Assembly (NCBI GenBank): GCA_002426575.1
Contig: DIRE01000030.1
Span: forward strand, 1-14,908
Length of the DNA stretch: 14,908 bases
Reading direction: 5' to 3'
From: Clostridiaceae bacterium UBA5444
GTDB taxonomy: Bacteria > Bacillota > Clostridia > Clostridiales > Oxobacteraceae
Below, one piece after another: positions 1 to 7,161 of this stretch; position 1 is the first letter of the stretch, and each line of letters starts with the position of its first letter. Below the pieces are notes generated by a model. That model saw only the letters and a list, made by a program, of their open reading frames with translations, was not told the origin of the DNA and ran no database searches. The translations under genes were made by a program, and so were the position numbers.

Positions 1-411
1 ATTTTTTGCCCCTGATGTTGCAAGAGCTAAAGCGTAGTATAATGATAAAGGCGAGTAGTTGGTATTTTTCTCAGCCTTTGTAAGAATGAAGGAACTTGTT
101 TTATAAGCAAAGTCATTGACTGTTCCAATTGTACTATCATCAACAGGATTTTCTTCTCTTAATTTTCTTCGATTATCATAATCATCAAAAGCATATGCTT
201 TTGGATAAACAACTTCTAAAATAGGTTTAGCATAATGGTTCACTTCTTTATCTCTAGAAAGCAATAAACTAATACTTATTATAACCAGGATACTAGCGAC
301 TACAGCCAAAAATATTTTCATTTTAAATCTTGCTACTTTGCTCTCCTTTGCTTCCTCAATTAGTTGGTCATCAATGTCTGTAATAGAATCAAATAACTTT
401 TTCTCTTTCAC
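1..411 (-). CDS. Membrane-anchored serpin (serine protease inhibitor), N-terminal part
   Basis: The gene starts with GTG at 411 behind a GGAGGT site and runs off the left edge after 137 codons. Residues 1-30 (LFDSITDIDDQLIEEA) look like the short cytoplasmic segment typical of anti-sigma-like proteins of Clostridia. A hydrophobic stretch at about residues 31-52 is a probable single membrane anchor with the C-terminal part outside. From about residue 98 the sequence fits the start of a serpin fold: NDFAYKTSSFIL, then YSPLSLYYALALATSGAKN, the conserved 'SPLSI..AL.M...GA.G' block. Serpins trap serine or cysteine proteases as suicide substrates; the reactive-centre loop lies outside the window, so inhibitory activity cannot be judged. 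The GTG overlaps the stop of the sigma-factor remnant by four bases (GTGA), the usual sigma/anti-sigma coupling. I infer a serpin domain attached to an anti-sigma-type N-terminus. Confidence 0.75.
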   Translation of the reverse strand, partial: MKEKKLFDSITDIDDQLIEEAKESKVARFKMKIFLAVVASILVIISISLLLSRDKEVNHYAKPILEVVYPKAYAFDDYDNRRKLREENPVDDSTIGTVNDFAYKTSSFILTKAEKNTNYSPLSLYYALALATSGAKN

Positions 412-537
412 AGTGATACCTCCTCTTTCTCCAGAGAATTTTTAAGACCATATCGCAGTCAATACATATGTCCAGCCAACTTATTTGGCTCTTTCATCTC
501 TTTCCAAATACAATTCTATTATTTCTAAGTCTTCCAT
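408..537 (-). pseudogene. Collapsed ECF (sigma-70 family) sigma factor gene
   Basis: An ATG at 537 behind GGGGAT opens an 18-codon frame, MEDLEIIELYLERDERAK, ending in TAA at 481-483. This is the usual beginning of clostridial ECF sigma factors (MED..IIELY.ER.E.AI). About 20 bases further on, another frame ends with LKNSLEKEEVSL and a TGA that overlaps the serpin GTG; this is the usual ECF C-terminus (..LKK.LEKEG..L). The whole middle, roughly 130-150 codons with sigma regions 2 and 4, is missing. The gene therefore looks like an internal-deletion remnant and cannot make a working sigma factor. Its promoter and coupling to the serpin remain, so the serpin may still be transcribed. The assignment rests on the short conserved ends and on position. 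Confidence 0.6.
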
Positions 538-618
538 AGTATCCCCTTTCTATTGTATAAACTAGCATTCGCTAATATAGACAGGATTTATGTAATAATA
601 TTCGAAAATTAATTTTAA

Positions 619-738
619 CTAATTAAGCAACTTTGTATTAGAATATTCCATTATACCTTTATATAGATCTAAATCTATTATATCAATTCTTTTATCCATT
701 TCATCCTGTACCTTATCAAAAATTCCTACGTATATTTT
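619..738 (-). pseudogene. Unrecognised coding remnant, no start codon
   Basis: A minus-strand frame open for 39 codons between two stops reads like real protein, including DKVQDEMDKRIDIIDLDLYK. No convincing start or ribosome site precedes it. The 'KRIDIIDLD' pattern loosely recalls the last beta strand of MNT-type nucleotidyltransferases, but that is only a resemblance. It may be the tail of a decayed gene. The rest of 541-816 shows only AT-rich sequence. Confidence 0.22.
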
Positions 739-816
739 TTATAAAAAAAAGGCATGAAAGTTTTCACTCTCACATCTTTATTTTACCTTAATTATATTAT
801 ATTTTCTTTTTATAAT

Positions 817-972
817 TTAACCATCTTTTCGTTGCAACAAGATTATGGATTCAACATGGCTCGAGAGGTCAGAATGAATGTCTTTCGGATCGTCGGTTCT
901 CTGAAACATATCAATGATTTTTACAGTTTTATGAAAAGCCGAGGTATACAAGAATATATAAACCCTATTCAC
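817..972 (-). other. Unrecognised 51-codon open frame, probably a fragment
   Basis: A GTG at 972 opens a 51-codon frame with protein-like composition (for example KIIDMFQRTDDPKDIHSDLS). There is no good ribosome site and no family I recognise. It lies just downstream of the broken Imm-5-like gene on the same strand. A plus-strand frame overlaps it, so only one of the two can be genuine, and neither is well supported. Confidence 0.15.
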
Positions 973-1286
973 ATAATATAGCTGTTAATTCATACATAGG
1001 CAACCCCAAAGCATGTGTTTCTACATGCACGGTTGCTCCAGCATGACCAATCCAGCATGACCAATTGCGTGGCACAAAGTTTCAAACAGGTTCTCGGCCT
1101 GCCTTCGTCTGGATACTTTGCTTCAAATTGTATCAATATCAGTTTTGCACAATTCAGTGCCCACATTACAAGGGTTCGATGATTTTGTAACTGAATTAAT
1201 TCTATCAACTCTTGTAAGCATTTACTCTCACGAGAAAATGAAATTCTATTTCTTTTTTAAAATTTCATTTCTACATCTAAAAACAT
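965..1286 (-). pseudogene. Broken Imm-5-like putative immunity protein gene
   Basis: An ATG at 1286 sits nine bases after AAGGAG, but its frame stops after nine codons (TAA). The same frame then continues as ISFSRESKCLQELIELIQ, LVMWALNCAKLILIQFEAKY and PDEGRPR, which fit the N-terminal half of Imm-5-like putative immunity proteins (..LV.WAL.CAE..L..FE.KYP.D.RPR..). The C-terminal half survives in another frame as GHAGATVHVETHALGLPMYE and then LTAILCE, ending with TAG at 965. About 40 residues between RPR and GHA are missing, and a 14-bp tandem duplication (1038-1065) disrupts the remainder. An early stop, an internal deletion and the duplication together make it non-functional. The family was assigned from remembered patterns; members are found near polymorphic-toxin loci and as orphans. 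Confidence 0.6.
1038..1065. repeat. 14-bp perfect tandem duplication
   Basis: The unit CCAGCATGACCAAT occurs twice back to back (1038-1051 and 1052-1065). It lies within the Imm-5-like pseudogene. Removing one copy restores the minus-strand reading CHAIGHAGATVHVETHALG, which fits the family, so the duplication is a secondary mutation. Confidence 0.9.
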
Positions 1287-1319
1287 AATATAATTCTCCT
1301 TCCAAATTAGTTAATCATT

Positions 1320-1436
1320 AATGTGCTCTTTTCTACCATTACTGGTAACAACTCAAGACTCGCTACTGTTGGTTGGCTAGACCTTATTCAGACAGAATTT
1401 CTACCTGCTAGGCTTATTACCCTTTGCTGGGCGCGC
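1320..1436 (-). mobile_element. 5' end of a group II intron, truncated remnant
   Basis: Read on the minus strand from 1436, the sequence begins GCGCGCCCAGCAAAGGGT, then AATAAG, and later CTAGCCAACC. This closely follows the 5' end and early domain I of bacterial group II introns (GTGCGCCCAG.NAGGGTNNTAAG ... AGCCAACC), with the usual second base T replaced by C. A later GTCTTGAGTTGTTACC segment is also domain-I-like. No reverse-transcriptase ORF and no domain V follow: within ~120 bases the sequence gives way to the ribosome site of the Imm-5-like gene. It is therefore a truncated, non-mobile remnant. The match was made by eye to remembered intron sequences. Confidence 0.5.
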
Positions 1437-1498
1437 AATTGGAATTTGTCAGCTTTCAATTATTAGTTATTCTCTTTTTGAACTTCTCAATAGTTTCT

Positions 1499-2197
1499 CT
1501 AAAACAAACTGAATAAATCGCTTTCAACTATAATAAATACACCTATTACAATAAATACAACTGGTACAATTATATTCTTATATTTTTGTATCATATGTTT
1601 TATGCTGGGAATATTCGTGAGTCTTTCCGCAGCAAAGCACCATACAGCAGTCAGTGATAAGAAAATAAAAAGTGTTACAATAAGTTCATAAGAATTCAGA
1701 GTTGTGAATAGTGGTATATAAACACCAATATTATCTGCACCATTAGCAATTGTAACTAAAAAAACACTTATAATGGCGGGATGAGTCAACTTACTTAACA
1801 TGATTTTTATCTTTTCATTTTTAGTGCCTTGTATTTGTGCAATGTCGGTATTTAAGTCATCTATCACATTGTCTTCAGGAATATATATTTCTTCCACGGT
1901 AAGGCTTTGGACTTCAGTTTCTATTTTATCTTTTCTATATTTTAACCATTCTTTGATTCCTAGCAAGATTGGAATTATTCCCAATAATCCGGTATATTGC
2001 TGTGGTATTAAATTCAATCCTATTGAACCAATAGTACTTATAAGAAGTAGTGTCATTATTCCGAGGTATTGACCGATGATAATATGACGTTTTTTCAATT
2101 GATTCCCTATCTTGGAAAAGAATAACATCAGCACAAAAATATCATCAATATTAGTACTTGCGAATGAAACAAATGCTGTTATGATTACACTTATCAT
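1499..2197 (-). CDS. CadD-family cadmium resistance transporter
   Basis: This 232-residue membrane protein fits the cadmium resistance transporter (CadD) family, which lowers cellular cadmium by an export or binding role that is not fully settled. It has an N-terminal membrane segment carrying the conserved TNIDDIFVLMLFF block (residues 15-27), further hydrophobic segments at about 40-62 and 66-82, a charged cytoplasmic loop at about 85-135, then a second half with NGADNIGVYIPLF (about 152-164) and two or three last membrane segments. The paired 'N.DD' and 'N.ADN' motifs reflect the two-fold repeat of LysE-like transporters. The length is usual for the family. The gene stands alone with no CadC-type ArsR regulator beside it. 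The ATG at 2197 has only a weak ribosome site, and an inverted repeat lies just upstream. Confidence 0.85.
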   Translation of the reverse strand: MISVIITAFVSFASTNIDDIFVLMLFFSKIGNQLKKRHIIIGQYLGIMTLLLISTIGSIGLNLIPQQYTGLLGIIPILLGIKEWLKYRKDKIETEVQSLTVEEIYIPEDNVIDDLNTDIAQIQGTKNEKIKIMLSKLTHPAIISVFLVTIANGADNIGVYIPLFTTLNSYELIVTLFIFLSLTAVWCFAAERLTNIPSIKHMIQKYKNIIVPVVFIVIGVFIIVESDLFSLF

Positions 2198-2204
2198 ATC
2201 TTAT

Positions 2205-2248
2205 TTTTAGTAAGAGAGTGTATAATAAGTATCAAACTCTCACTAAAA
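2205..2248. promoter_or_regulatory. Imperfect inverted repeat upstream of the CadD gene
   Basis: TTTTAGTAAGAGAGT (2205-2219) is mirrored by ACTCTCACTAAAA (2236-2248), with a two-base bulge and a 16-base AT-rich centre. It lies 8-51 bases before the CadD-family ATG, where an operator or 5' hairpin would act. No metal-regulator box is recognised, so its role is inferred from position only. Confidence 0.35.
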
Positions 2249-2353
2249 CTCACCTCTTTTCTTTCTATACAGTTTTCTGTGTATAACATGTTAATAACCT
2301 TGTTGATAATTCATAAAATTAGAATATTCCGTACCAGTTAGTATGTACATGTT

Positions 2354-3430
2354 TTAATTATATTTGTAAATAGCTGATAATGACTTCATCTTATTAGTGT
2401 CTAACAAAAAATCCTCATTTGTAATCCATTGGTCCAACGCACCATCTATCGGAATATTTTTAAGTTCACCACAAATTGTCCTATAGATTTGTTCTGCAAT
2501 ATACTGAAAATCAATATCTATATACCCCCTATAGCATGCATTTTGCTTTATTTCTAATGAGGGTAATTCTTTTATTCTGTTCTGACATTCAATTAAAAAA
2601 TGGCATATTTCAGTTATTTTCTTCATAGCAATTTTAATATCTTTTTCAATATATATATTTTCCAAATATGTACCAATCTCTTTTGCAATAAATGGAAGTT
2701 TATAAAATTCACGATGTATCCATTTTGGATAAGATGGTGCATAACGTCTATTTAATAGAAATGCTAACCTTATTATTCTAAATATAGTTTCATTCAAACA
2801 ATACCTGGATGATAAAATATCTCCTCTATCACAGCATAAGCTTATTAGATCAATGTCCCATCCAAGTGACTGCCACGCATATGCAAGTCTATATTTCCAG
2901 ACATCATCTGGATAATACTCCCCATAAAACTTTCTTAATTTTGTGAGTTCACCCACATTATCAAAAAATACTTCACCACCTGTCAACTCCAGCAAGCGAT
3001 TTTCTGGTATAGACAGCCATTCAATTTCATTTTGTGGAACTAAAACTCCAAGATTCGCCTGGAAATAATCTTTACATGTGGTAATGTCTATATGTATATC
3101 TCCTGATCCATCAGTTGAAAACCTTCTAACTCCCATAAATTCTTTATCAACTATAAAACGTGTAGGATTACCCATAAACATAGGTGGAATTTGTGCATTC
3201 AAAATATCATACATTCTATCTTCATATTGTTTTAACTCTTCAGGTAAAAAAATTATACACCTTGGTCCCCACTCATGGTCTTTAGATATATCATCATCAT
3301 TGCCCAAAACATCTGATCCCCAACCAATTAAAGCCGAAGCATACTTTTCTCCAATAAAGTCAATATGTTCATCTATTATAGGCTTTATTATGCTATTGTA
3401 ATACTCCCTGCACAAATCTAAACCTTTCAT
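2354..3430 (-). CDS. DUF4037 nucleotidyltransferase-like protein
   Basis: This 358-residue soluble protein fits the DUF4037 family, whose N-terminus resembles the polymerase-beta type nucleotidyltransferase fold. The diagnostic block at about residues 33-57 reads ALIGWGSDVLGNDDDISKDH followed by EWGPR: a GS motif, then an acidic DDDIS.DH stretch where metal-binding residues are expected. A long alpha-helical C-terminal part follows, with conserved-looking WQSLGWD and SLCCDRGD segments. Length is normal for the family. Substrate and biological role are unknown; drug modification has been guessed for relatives but nothing here proves it. The ATG at 3430 has a GGGGGAAA ribosome site. It stands alone, about 145 bases after the recombinase operon on the same strand, and could be cargo of the mobile element or host DNA. 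Confidence 0.8.
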   Translation of the reverse strand: MKGLDLCREYYNSIIKPIIDEHIDFIGEKYASALIGWGSDVLGNDDDISKDHEWGPRCIIFLPEELKQYEDRMYDILNAQIPPMFMGNPTRFIVDKEFMGVRRFSTDGSGDIHIDITTCKDYFQANLGVLVPQNEIEWLSIPENRLLELTGGEVFFDNVGELTKLRKFYGEYYPDDVWKYRLAYAWQSLGWDIDLISLCCDRGDILSSRYCLNETIFRIIRLAFLLNRRYAPSYPKWIHREFYKLPFIAKEIGTYLENIYIEKDIKIAMKKITEICHFLIECQNRIKELPSLEIKQNACYRGYIDIDFQYIAEQIYRTICGELKNIPIDGALDQWITNEDFLLDTNKMKSLSAIYKYN

Positions 3431-3575
3431 TATTCATTTCCCCCTTACACAACTATTATCAAATGCTAGTTCACATTTTCTAACGATAACGAAATAACTC
3501 GTTTTATAATAATTACATTATTTTCAACAGTGCTCTTAAACAAAACCTAGTTTTATATCTAACTAAATTCTTCTT

Positions 3576-3767
3576 TTATTTTATGTTATCAAATTTCCCT
3601 TTTTCTACATCAACCTGTAAAACAAGCTGACCATATTCATTTTGTTTATATTCAATGTCATACGTTGAATCGACAAACTGGTCAGTGATGCATTCTTTTA
3701 TTTCAACACAGATTTCATCATCTGGATTTAATTGCTTCAATAAATTCATTAAATCTCTATTCGTCAT
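3576..3767 (-). CDS. Small acidic protein at the end of the recombinase operon
   Basis: This 63-residue acidic protein is of unknown function. It opens with MTNRDLMNLLKQLNPDDEIC, which resembles small proteins of mobile elements beginning '..T..DLI..L..L.PDDEV.I'; the rest is probably beta-strand (IEYKQNEYGQLVLQVDV). It has no membrane segment or cysteine motif. The ATG follows a GGAAAGGA ribosome site and lies only three bases after the stop of the -1 frame extension of the TnpC-like gene, so it is the fifth cistron of the operon. It could be an accessory factor or recombination-directionality protein, but there is no direct evidence. Confidence 0.55.
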   Translation of the reverse strand: MTNRDLMNLLKQLNPDDEICVEIKECITDQFVDSTYDIEYKQNEYGQLVLQVDVEKGKFDNIK

Positions 3768-3770
3768 TTC

Positions 3771-3848
3771 TTATCCTTTCCGAAGCTGTTTTTTCAGCCT
3801 ATCATTTTCATTCTTCAATTCTTCCATTTGGACTAACTGAATAATTAG
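3771..3848 (-). CDS. -1 frame extension of the TnpC-like protein (25 codons)
   Basis: Immediately after the zero-frame stop of the TnpC-like gene, the -1 frame is open for 25 codons (LIIQLVQMEELKNENDRLKK, then QLRKG) and ends with TAA three bases before the ATG of the next gene. It continues the heptad pattern and the E/K/L-rich composition of the preceding coiled coil. If joined by -1 frameshifting, or if one A was lost from an original A9 run, the product would have 139 residues instead of 114. TnpC-like proteins usually end in such a coiled coil. Confidence 0.5.
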   Translation of the reverse strand, partial: LIIQLVQMEELKNENDRLKKQLRKG

Positions 3849-4189
3849 TTTTTTTTATCCTCTTCTAACTGCTTTACCCTTTCACGTAGGGCAATTATCT
3901 TTTCTTCCTGCAATTGTACCTTATCCTTTTTAACTGCCACTACATTATCCAGAGGACTTGATTTTGATACTGCTCTAAGACTAAGTATTCGTTCCTTTAA
4001 CTCTGCATTATTATACAGGGTTGCTCTTGATACTTCTGCTTCCTTTGCAACGGTTTCAAAATTAATCTGTTTCTTTGTACGTTTCAATTTGTCTATCGCT
4101 TTATTAACCTTATCAATGGTTTCCTTGTTTCTCTGTTCAGCATGTGCCTTTATTCCAGCAACCTGTTCAGCTGATATTTTCTTTGCCAT
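3845..4189 (-). CDS. TnpC-like (DUF6262) transposition accessory protein
   Basis: This 114-residue basic protein matches the TnpC/DUF6262 family that accompanies the recombinases of Tn554-type elements, where TnpC affects efficiency and orientation of transposition. Residues 1-40 are helical and lysine-rich. Residues 42-61 (INFETVAKEAEVSRATLYNN) form a helix-turn-helix with the typical 'VA..AGVS..TLY' pattern. Residues 88-114 begin a coiled coil (LREERVKQLEE-like). The ATG overlaps the upstream recombinase by 23 bases and has a GGAGGT site nine bases away, so the genes are co-translated. The gene ends abruptly at GAT AAA AAA AAC TAA inside the coiled coil. The sequence A AAA AAC is a canonical -1 slippery heptamer, and the -1 frame carries the expected remainder. 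Confidence 0.8.
   Translation of the reverse strand: MAKKISAEQVAGIKAHAEQRNKETIDKVNKAIDKLKRTKKQINFETVAKEAEVSRATLYNNAELKERILSLRAVSKSSPLDNVVAVKKDKVQLQEEKIIALRERVKQLEEDKKN
3848..3854 (-). promoter_or_regulatory. -1 slippery heptamer A AAA AAC within an A8 run
   Basis: In the reading phase of the TnpC-like gene the heptamer is X XXY YYZ with X and Y = A and Z = C, immediately before the zero-frame TAA. Slippage by -1 reads on into CTA ATT ATT CAG. No strong downstream pseudoknot is obvious. A plain one-base deletion or sequencing error in the A run gives the same picture. Confidence 0.45.
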
Positions 4190-5729
4190 CTAACTGTACC
4201 TCCAAACTTTCAATCAATGGCTTAAGATGCTGATATTTAACATATTGCACCTGCCATGCAGGTTCTTGACCAAGTTCTTTTAATCTTGCCATTTCCTTTT
4301 CCAGTAAATCTAATTCCTGTTTTAAAATAGGGTAGAAGCGTACTTCTGTAATGTAATTAGGGCAGTTATAGAAGAAACATCCATCACCATCTGTGCAGTT
4401 ACCTCGTCTGAAATCATAAAGACACACCCCTGTAGGTAACGGGTTAAAGCTCATACTCTTTGATAAATTTGATATTATAGTTTCTATCTCTTCTTCTGTC
4501 TTTCCATGAAACAAATTATCCAGTTTACCTTTGATTTCCTTTGCTCTAAGTCCTGCAATTTTTGATTCAGGACTTAAAATCATATCTGTATAAATTTCCT
4601 TAACTTCTTCTTCCTGTAAGGTAAGATAATGTGATGTCATTTCTATTGATACATGTGAATATTGCTTCATAATAATAGCAATAGGAACTTTCCGCTTAAT
4701 TAATTCTCTTACAAATGTTGCCCTAAACTGATGTGATTTAAGTGGATATAAGTTACCTTTATTATCTTGGATATTCCATCGCTTGATAAATGGAGTAAGT
4801 TTCACTTCTCCCCATCTACCAGATTTATATACAACTATTTTGCCATTTAACTTCATAGATTTTGTTAAAAATAATTCTTTCAAACCACTTAACCGCCTTA
4901 ATGGTTTAGTGGCTTGTGTAAGTTCTTCAATCACATTCTCTACTAAATCATTAATGAATACCTTATGGATTATTGGTTCACCCTTCTCTGTCTTACCAAG
5001 TGTCACTTCCATATAATCATAGACTTTATCGCCATCATATACCGGTTTTACACAACCTTTACAAATAGATAACACCTCATTTATACGAAGTCCTGTCTGA
5101 CTCTGAATAATAATCCCTGCCTTTGTAAGTATGTCTTTTTCATTATGCACAGCATGATAGAGAATCTTATCAAATACATCCTCTGGAATAGGCTTAGTTT
5201 TATTAGCTTGCATAGCCTTTTTGCTATTCCATAACTGATTAGAAGTAATCCCTTTAAAGATATTTGTCTGTGGCACATTCCAGCCTTTTATCTGTCCTGT
5301 CTTAATGATTTCCTCTACCACATGGGAAGAGATAAATCCTGTACCAACTGCGACTTTTTTTTCGTCTTTCATCCATAAAGAGAAATTTAGAAAATCATCT
5401 TTCGTTACATCAGCAAAACTCTTAATACCATTAATGGAACAGTATTCAATAAATATTGGGAGTCCACTATTTATATTACCATGAACTGTAATAGGCTTTA
5501 TTTTCCCAAGTTTATAGTACGCATACTGTTTGGCTGTCTGTTTCATATCATGGCTTTCAATATATTCAAACCTAATATATTTTTGTGATTCCTTTATTGT
5601 TTTTACAGTAATAAACGGTCTTAAATCCCATACATCATCATTGAAATGGGAATTACCAATCATTACATTATCAAAGTTTGTATCCTTATCTATTACCTGT
5701 AGTTGTAGCCTCAAGTTAGTTTTTGTCAT
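4167..5729 (-). CDS. Third tyrosine recombinase of the trio (Tn554 TnpB-like)
   Basis: This is a 520-residue site-specific recombinase of the tyrosine family. Numbered from the ATG at 5729, the catalytic set is R215 (SQTGLRINEVL), K at about 246-249 (GKTEKGE), H333-x-x-R336 (SHQFRATF), H359 (QYSHVSI) and Y368 (MTSHYLTL). An N-terminal SAM-like DNA-binding domain lies at about 60-165. The C-terminal 90 residues carry a cysteine cluster (C436, C445, C451, C456), likely a zinc site, then a helical segment. A TTG 24 bases upstream keeps the frame open, but the ATG at 5729 has GGAGG nine bases away and is chosen. It overlaps the preceding recombinase by 14 bases and the TnpC-like gene by 23. All catalytic residues are present, so it should be active together with its two partners. 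Confidence 0.85.
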   Translation of the reverse strand: MTKTNLRLQLQVIDKDTNFDNVMIGNSHFNDDVWDLRPFITVKTIKESQKYIRFEYIESHDMKQTAKQYAYYKLGKIKPITVHGNINSGLPIFIEYCSINGIKSFADVTKDDFLNFSLWMKDEKKVAVGTGFISSHVVEEIIKTGQIKGWNVPQTNIFKGITSNQLWNSKKAMQANKTKPIPEDVFDKILYHAVHNEKDILTKAGIIIQSQTGLRINEVLSICKGCVKPVYDGDKVYDYMEVTLGKTEKGEPIIHKVFINDLVENVIEELTQATKPLRRLSGLKELFLTKSMKLNGKIVVYKSGRWGEVKLTPFIKRWNIQDNKGNLYPLKSHQFRATFVRELIKRKVPIAIIMKQYSHVSIEMTSHYLTLQEEEVKEIYTDMILSPESKIAGLRAKEIKGKLDNLFHGKTEEEIETIISNLSKSMSFNPLPTGVCLYDFRRGNCTDGDGCFFYNCPNYITEVRFYPILKQELDLLEKEMARLKELGQEPAWQVQYVKYQHLKPLIESLEVQLDGKENIS

Positions 5730-7161
5730 TCTGCAATTCCTCCAATCTTTCAATGATAACTTTTAGAACCTCTATAGTTGGTCTGAAATGTTCTGCATAA
5801 TGCTCTCCATATATTGCACCCTCTGTGACTTGTCTCTCCAATGAAGCCAAATGATTTTTATGTGCTTCAAGATATTCGGGTGTAGTTATGTAACGACTGC
5901 AAGTATAACATTTTTGTCTTTTTAAAAGCCTGTCACATATCTTTCCATCTTGCAAATGCTTTGTACAATAACCATCACATAAGCCTGCTACGCATTTTTC
6001 TTTATTAGCCTTAAACCATTCCATTTCAGTCACATTATCGAAAGCAGATTCATTCAATTGATTGATATTTCCAATAATTCCTATGCTCTTGAATGTTTCG
6101 GCTCTTTCCTTATCTTTTATATCTGCATAAAAAAGTTTTGTTGTTGATGGGTCAGCATGACCTAATACCTGTTGAATGACGTTAATATTCGTTCCTTTGG
6201 AAAGCATATCAGTACCTAAAGTACGTCTGAATTGGTGACTTGTAAGATTATATAACTCACCATCCGAACTTCGGATATTATTGCGTTCAATAAAATTATC
6301 AAACCAATTCATAAAACATTTTTCTGTAGGCACACAAATCATTCCTGACTTTTTACCTGCAACTGGCTTATGAATAAACAACGCATTTTTAACTTTATCG
6401 TCCGTTTCTTTACGCAATTCCTTTGTTGCTTCAATCACTTTATCAACTGCCATAGCACACTCACTTCTAACAGGCATAGGAGGTCGCTCTTTGCGGTTTT
6501 TATGGTCGAACCATGTAATTGTATACCCACTAATCAAATGTGGTTTAATACAGTCAGTACCCAGTTTTAACAAGTCACCTATACGCATACCAGTTGATTC
6601 AAGAATAATGATTCCATATTTCACATACGGATTCTCTTCCGTCTTTAATGCTTCATTAATACTATTCAGTACATCATCTGGAATAAACTCAATTTTTAAC
6701 TTTCGATTTATCCCTATATACTCATTTCCAGTAAAAATTTCTCTATCTGGAACTACGTCAGGCTTATGCAACTGACACCAATAAATAATTGATTTTAACG
6801 AATCAAGACATGATTTCTGTCCGCTTTGTGATAAAGGCTTATGGTATCTTTCTGAAATAGTAACATGCAAATATGTAATAAAATTATCAATATCATTATT
6901 GGTTAATTCTTTTAAACTTTTAATATTATTGTTCTCTACAAATTCGTTAAACCATTGGAGTCGTTTAACATATGTATATATGCTATTCAAGGTTCTACTT
7001 TTAATTATATAATTCTGCCAAACATAATCTTTGACAACTTTCTTTATTTCCTCGCTTGTGATGTAAGAAAAATCAAATCTAAAGTTTCTGCCATAATGTT
7101 GTGATTCAATATCATTATCCTTCATATTCCATACATCACCATCTGGGATGTTATTCTTCAT
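5716..7161 (-). CDS. Second tyrosine recombinase of the trio (Tn554 TnpB-like)
   Basis: This is a 481-residue tyrosine recombinase. From the ATG at 7161 the active-site residues are R193 (ESTGMRIGDLL), K at about 221 (DHKNRKER), H309-x-x-R312 (SHQFRRTLG), H335 (VLGHADPSTT) and Y345 (KLFYADI). A core-binding domain lies at about 35-130. The C-terminus holds a cysteine cluster (C390, C395, C399, C409, C418, C421; CVAGLCDGYC ... CYTC), as in TnpB-type integrases, plausibly a zinc-binding element, followed by a helical tail. A GTG nine bases earlier is in frame, but ATG at 7161 has GGGGG at proper distance. It overlaps the first recombinase by 11 bases and the third by 14, which implies translational coupling and roughly fixed stoichiometry. 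Confidence 0.87.
   Translation of the reverse strand: MKNNIPDGDVWNMKDNDIESQHYGRNFRFDFSYITSEEIKKVVKDYVWQNYIIKSRTLNSIYTYVKRLQWFNEFVENNNIKSLKELTNNDIDNFITYLHVTISERYHKPLSQSGQKSCLDSLKSIIYWCQLHKPDVVPDREIFTGNEYIGINRKLKIEFIPDDVLNSINEALKTEENPYVKYGIIILESTGMRIGDLLKLGTDCIKPHLISGYTITWFDHKNRKERPPMPVRSECAMAVDKVIEATKELRKETDDKVKNALFIHKPVAGKKSGMICVPTEKCFMNWFDNFIERNNIRSSDGELYNLTSHQFRRTLGTDMLSKGTNINVIQQVLGHADPSTTKLFYADIKDKERAETFKSIGIIGNINQLNESAFDNVTEMEWFKANKEKCVAGLCDGYCTKHLQDGKICDRLLKRQKCYTCSRYITTPEYLEAHKNHLASLERQVTEGAIYGEHYAEHFRPTIEVLKVIIERLEELQNDKN

Noticed and set aside
754..981. Plus-strand 75-codon frame
   Set aside because: No ribosome site, and composition driven by AT-rich sequence; it runs antisense to a minus-strand frame and to the end of the Imm-5-like remnant.
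990..1208. 72-codon minus-strand frame as an intact gene
   Set aside because: Only its first half fits the Imm-5-like family; the second half is out of frame, so it is part of the pseudogene.
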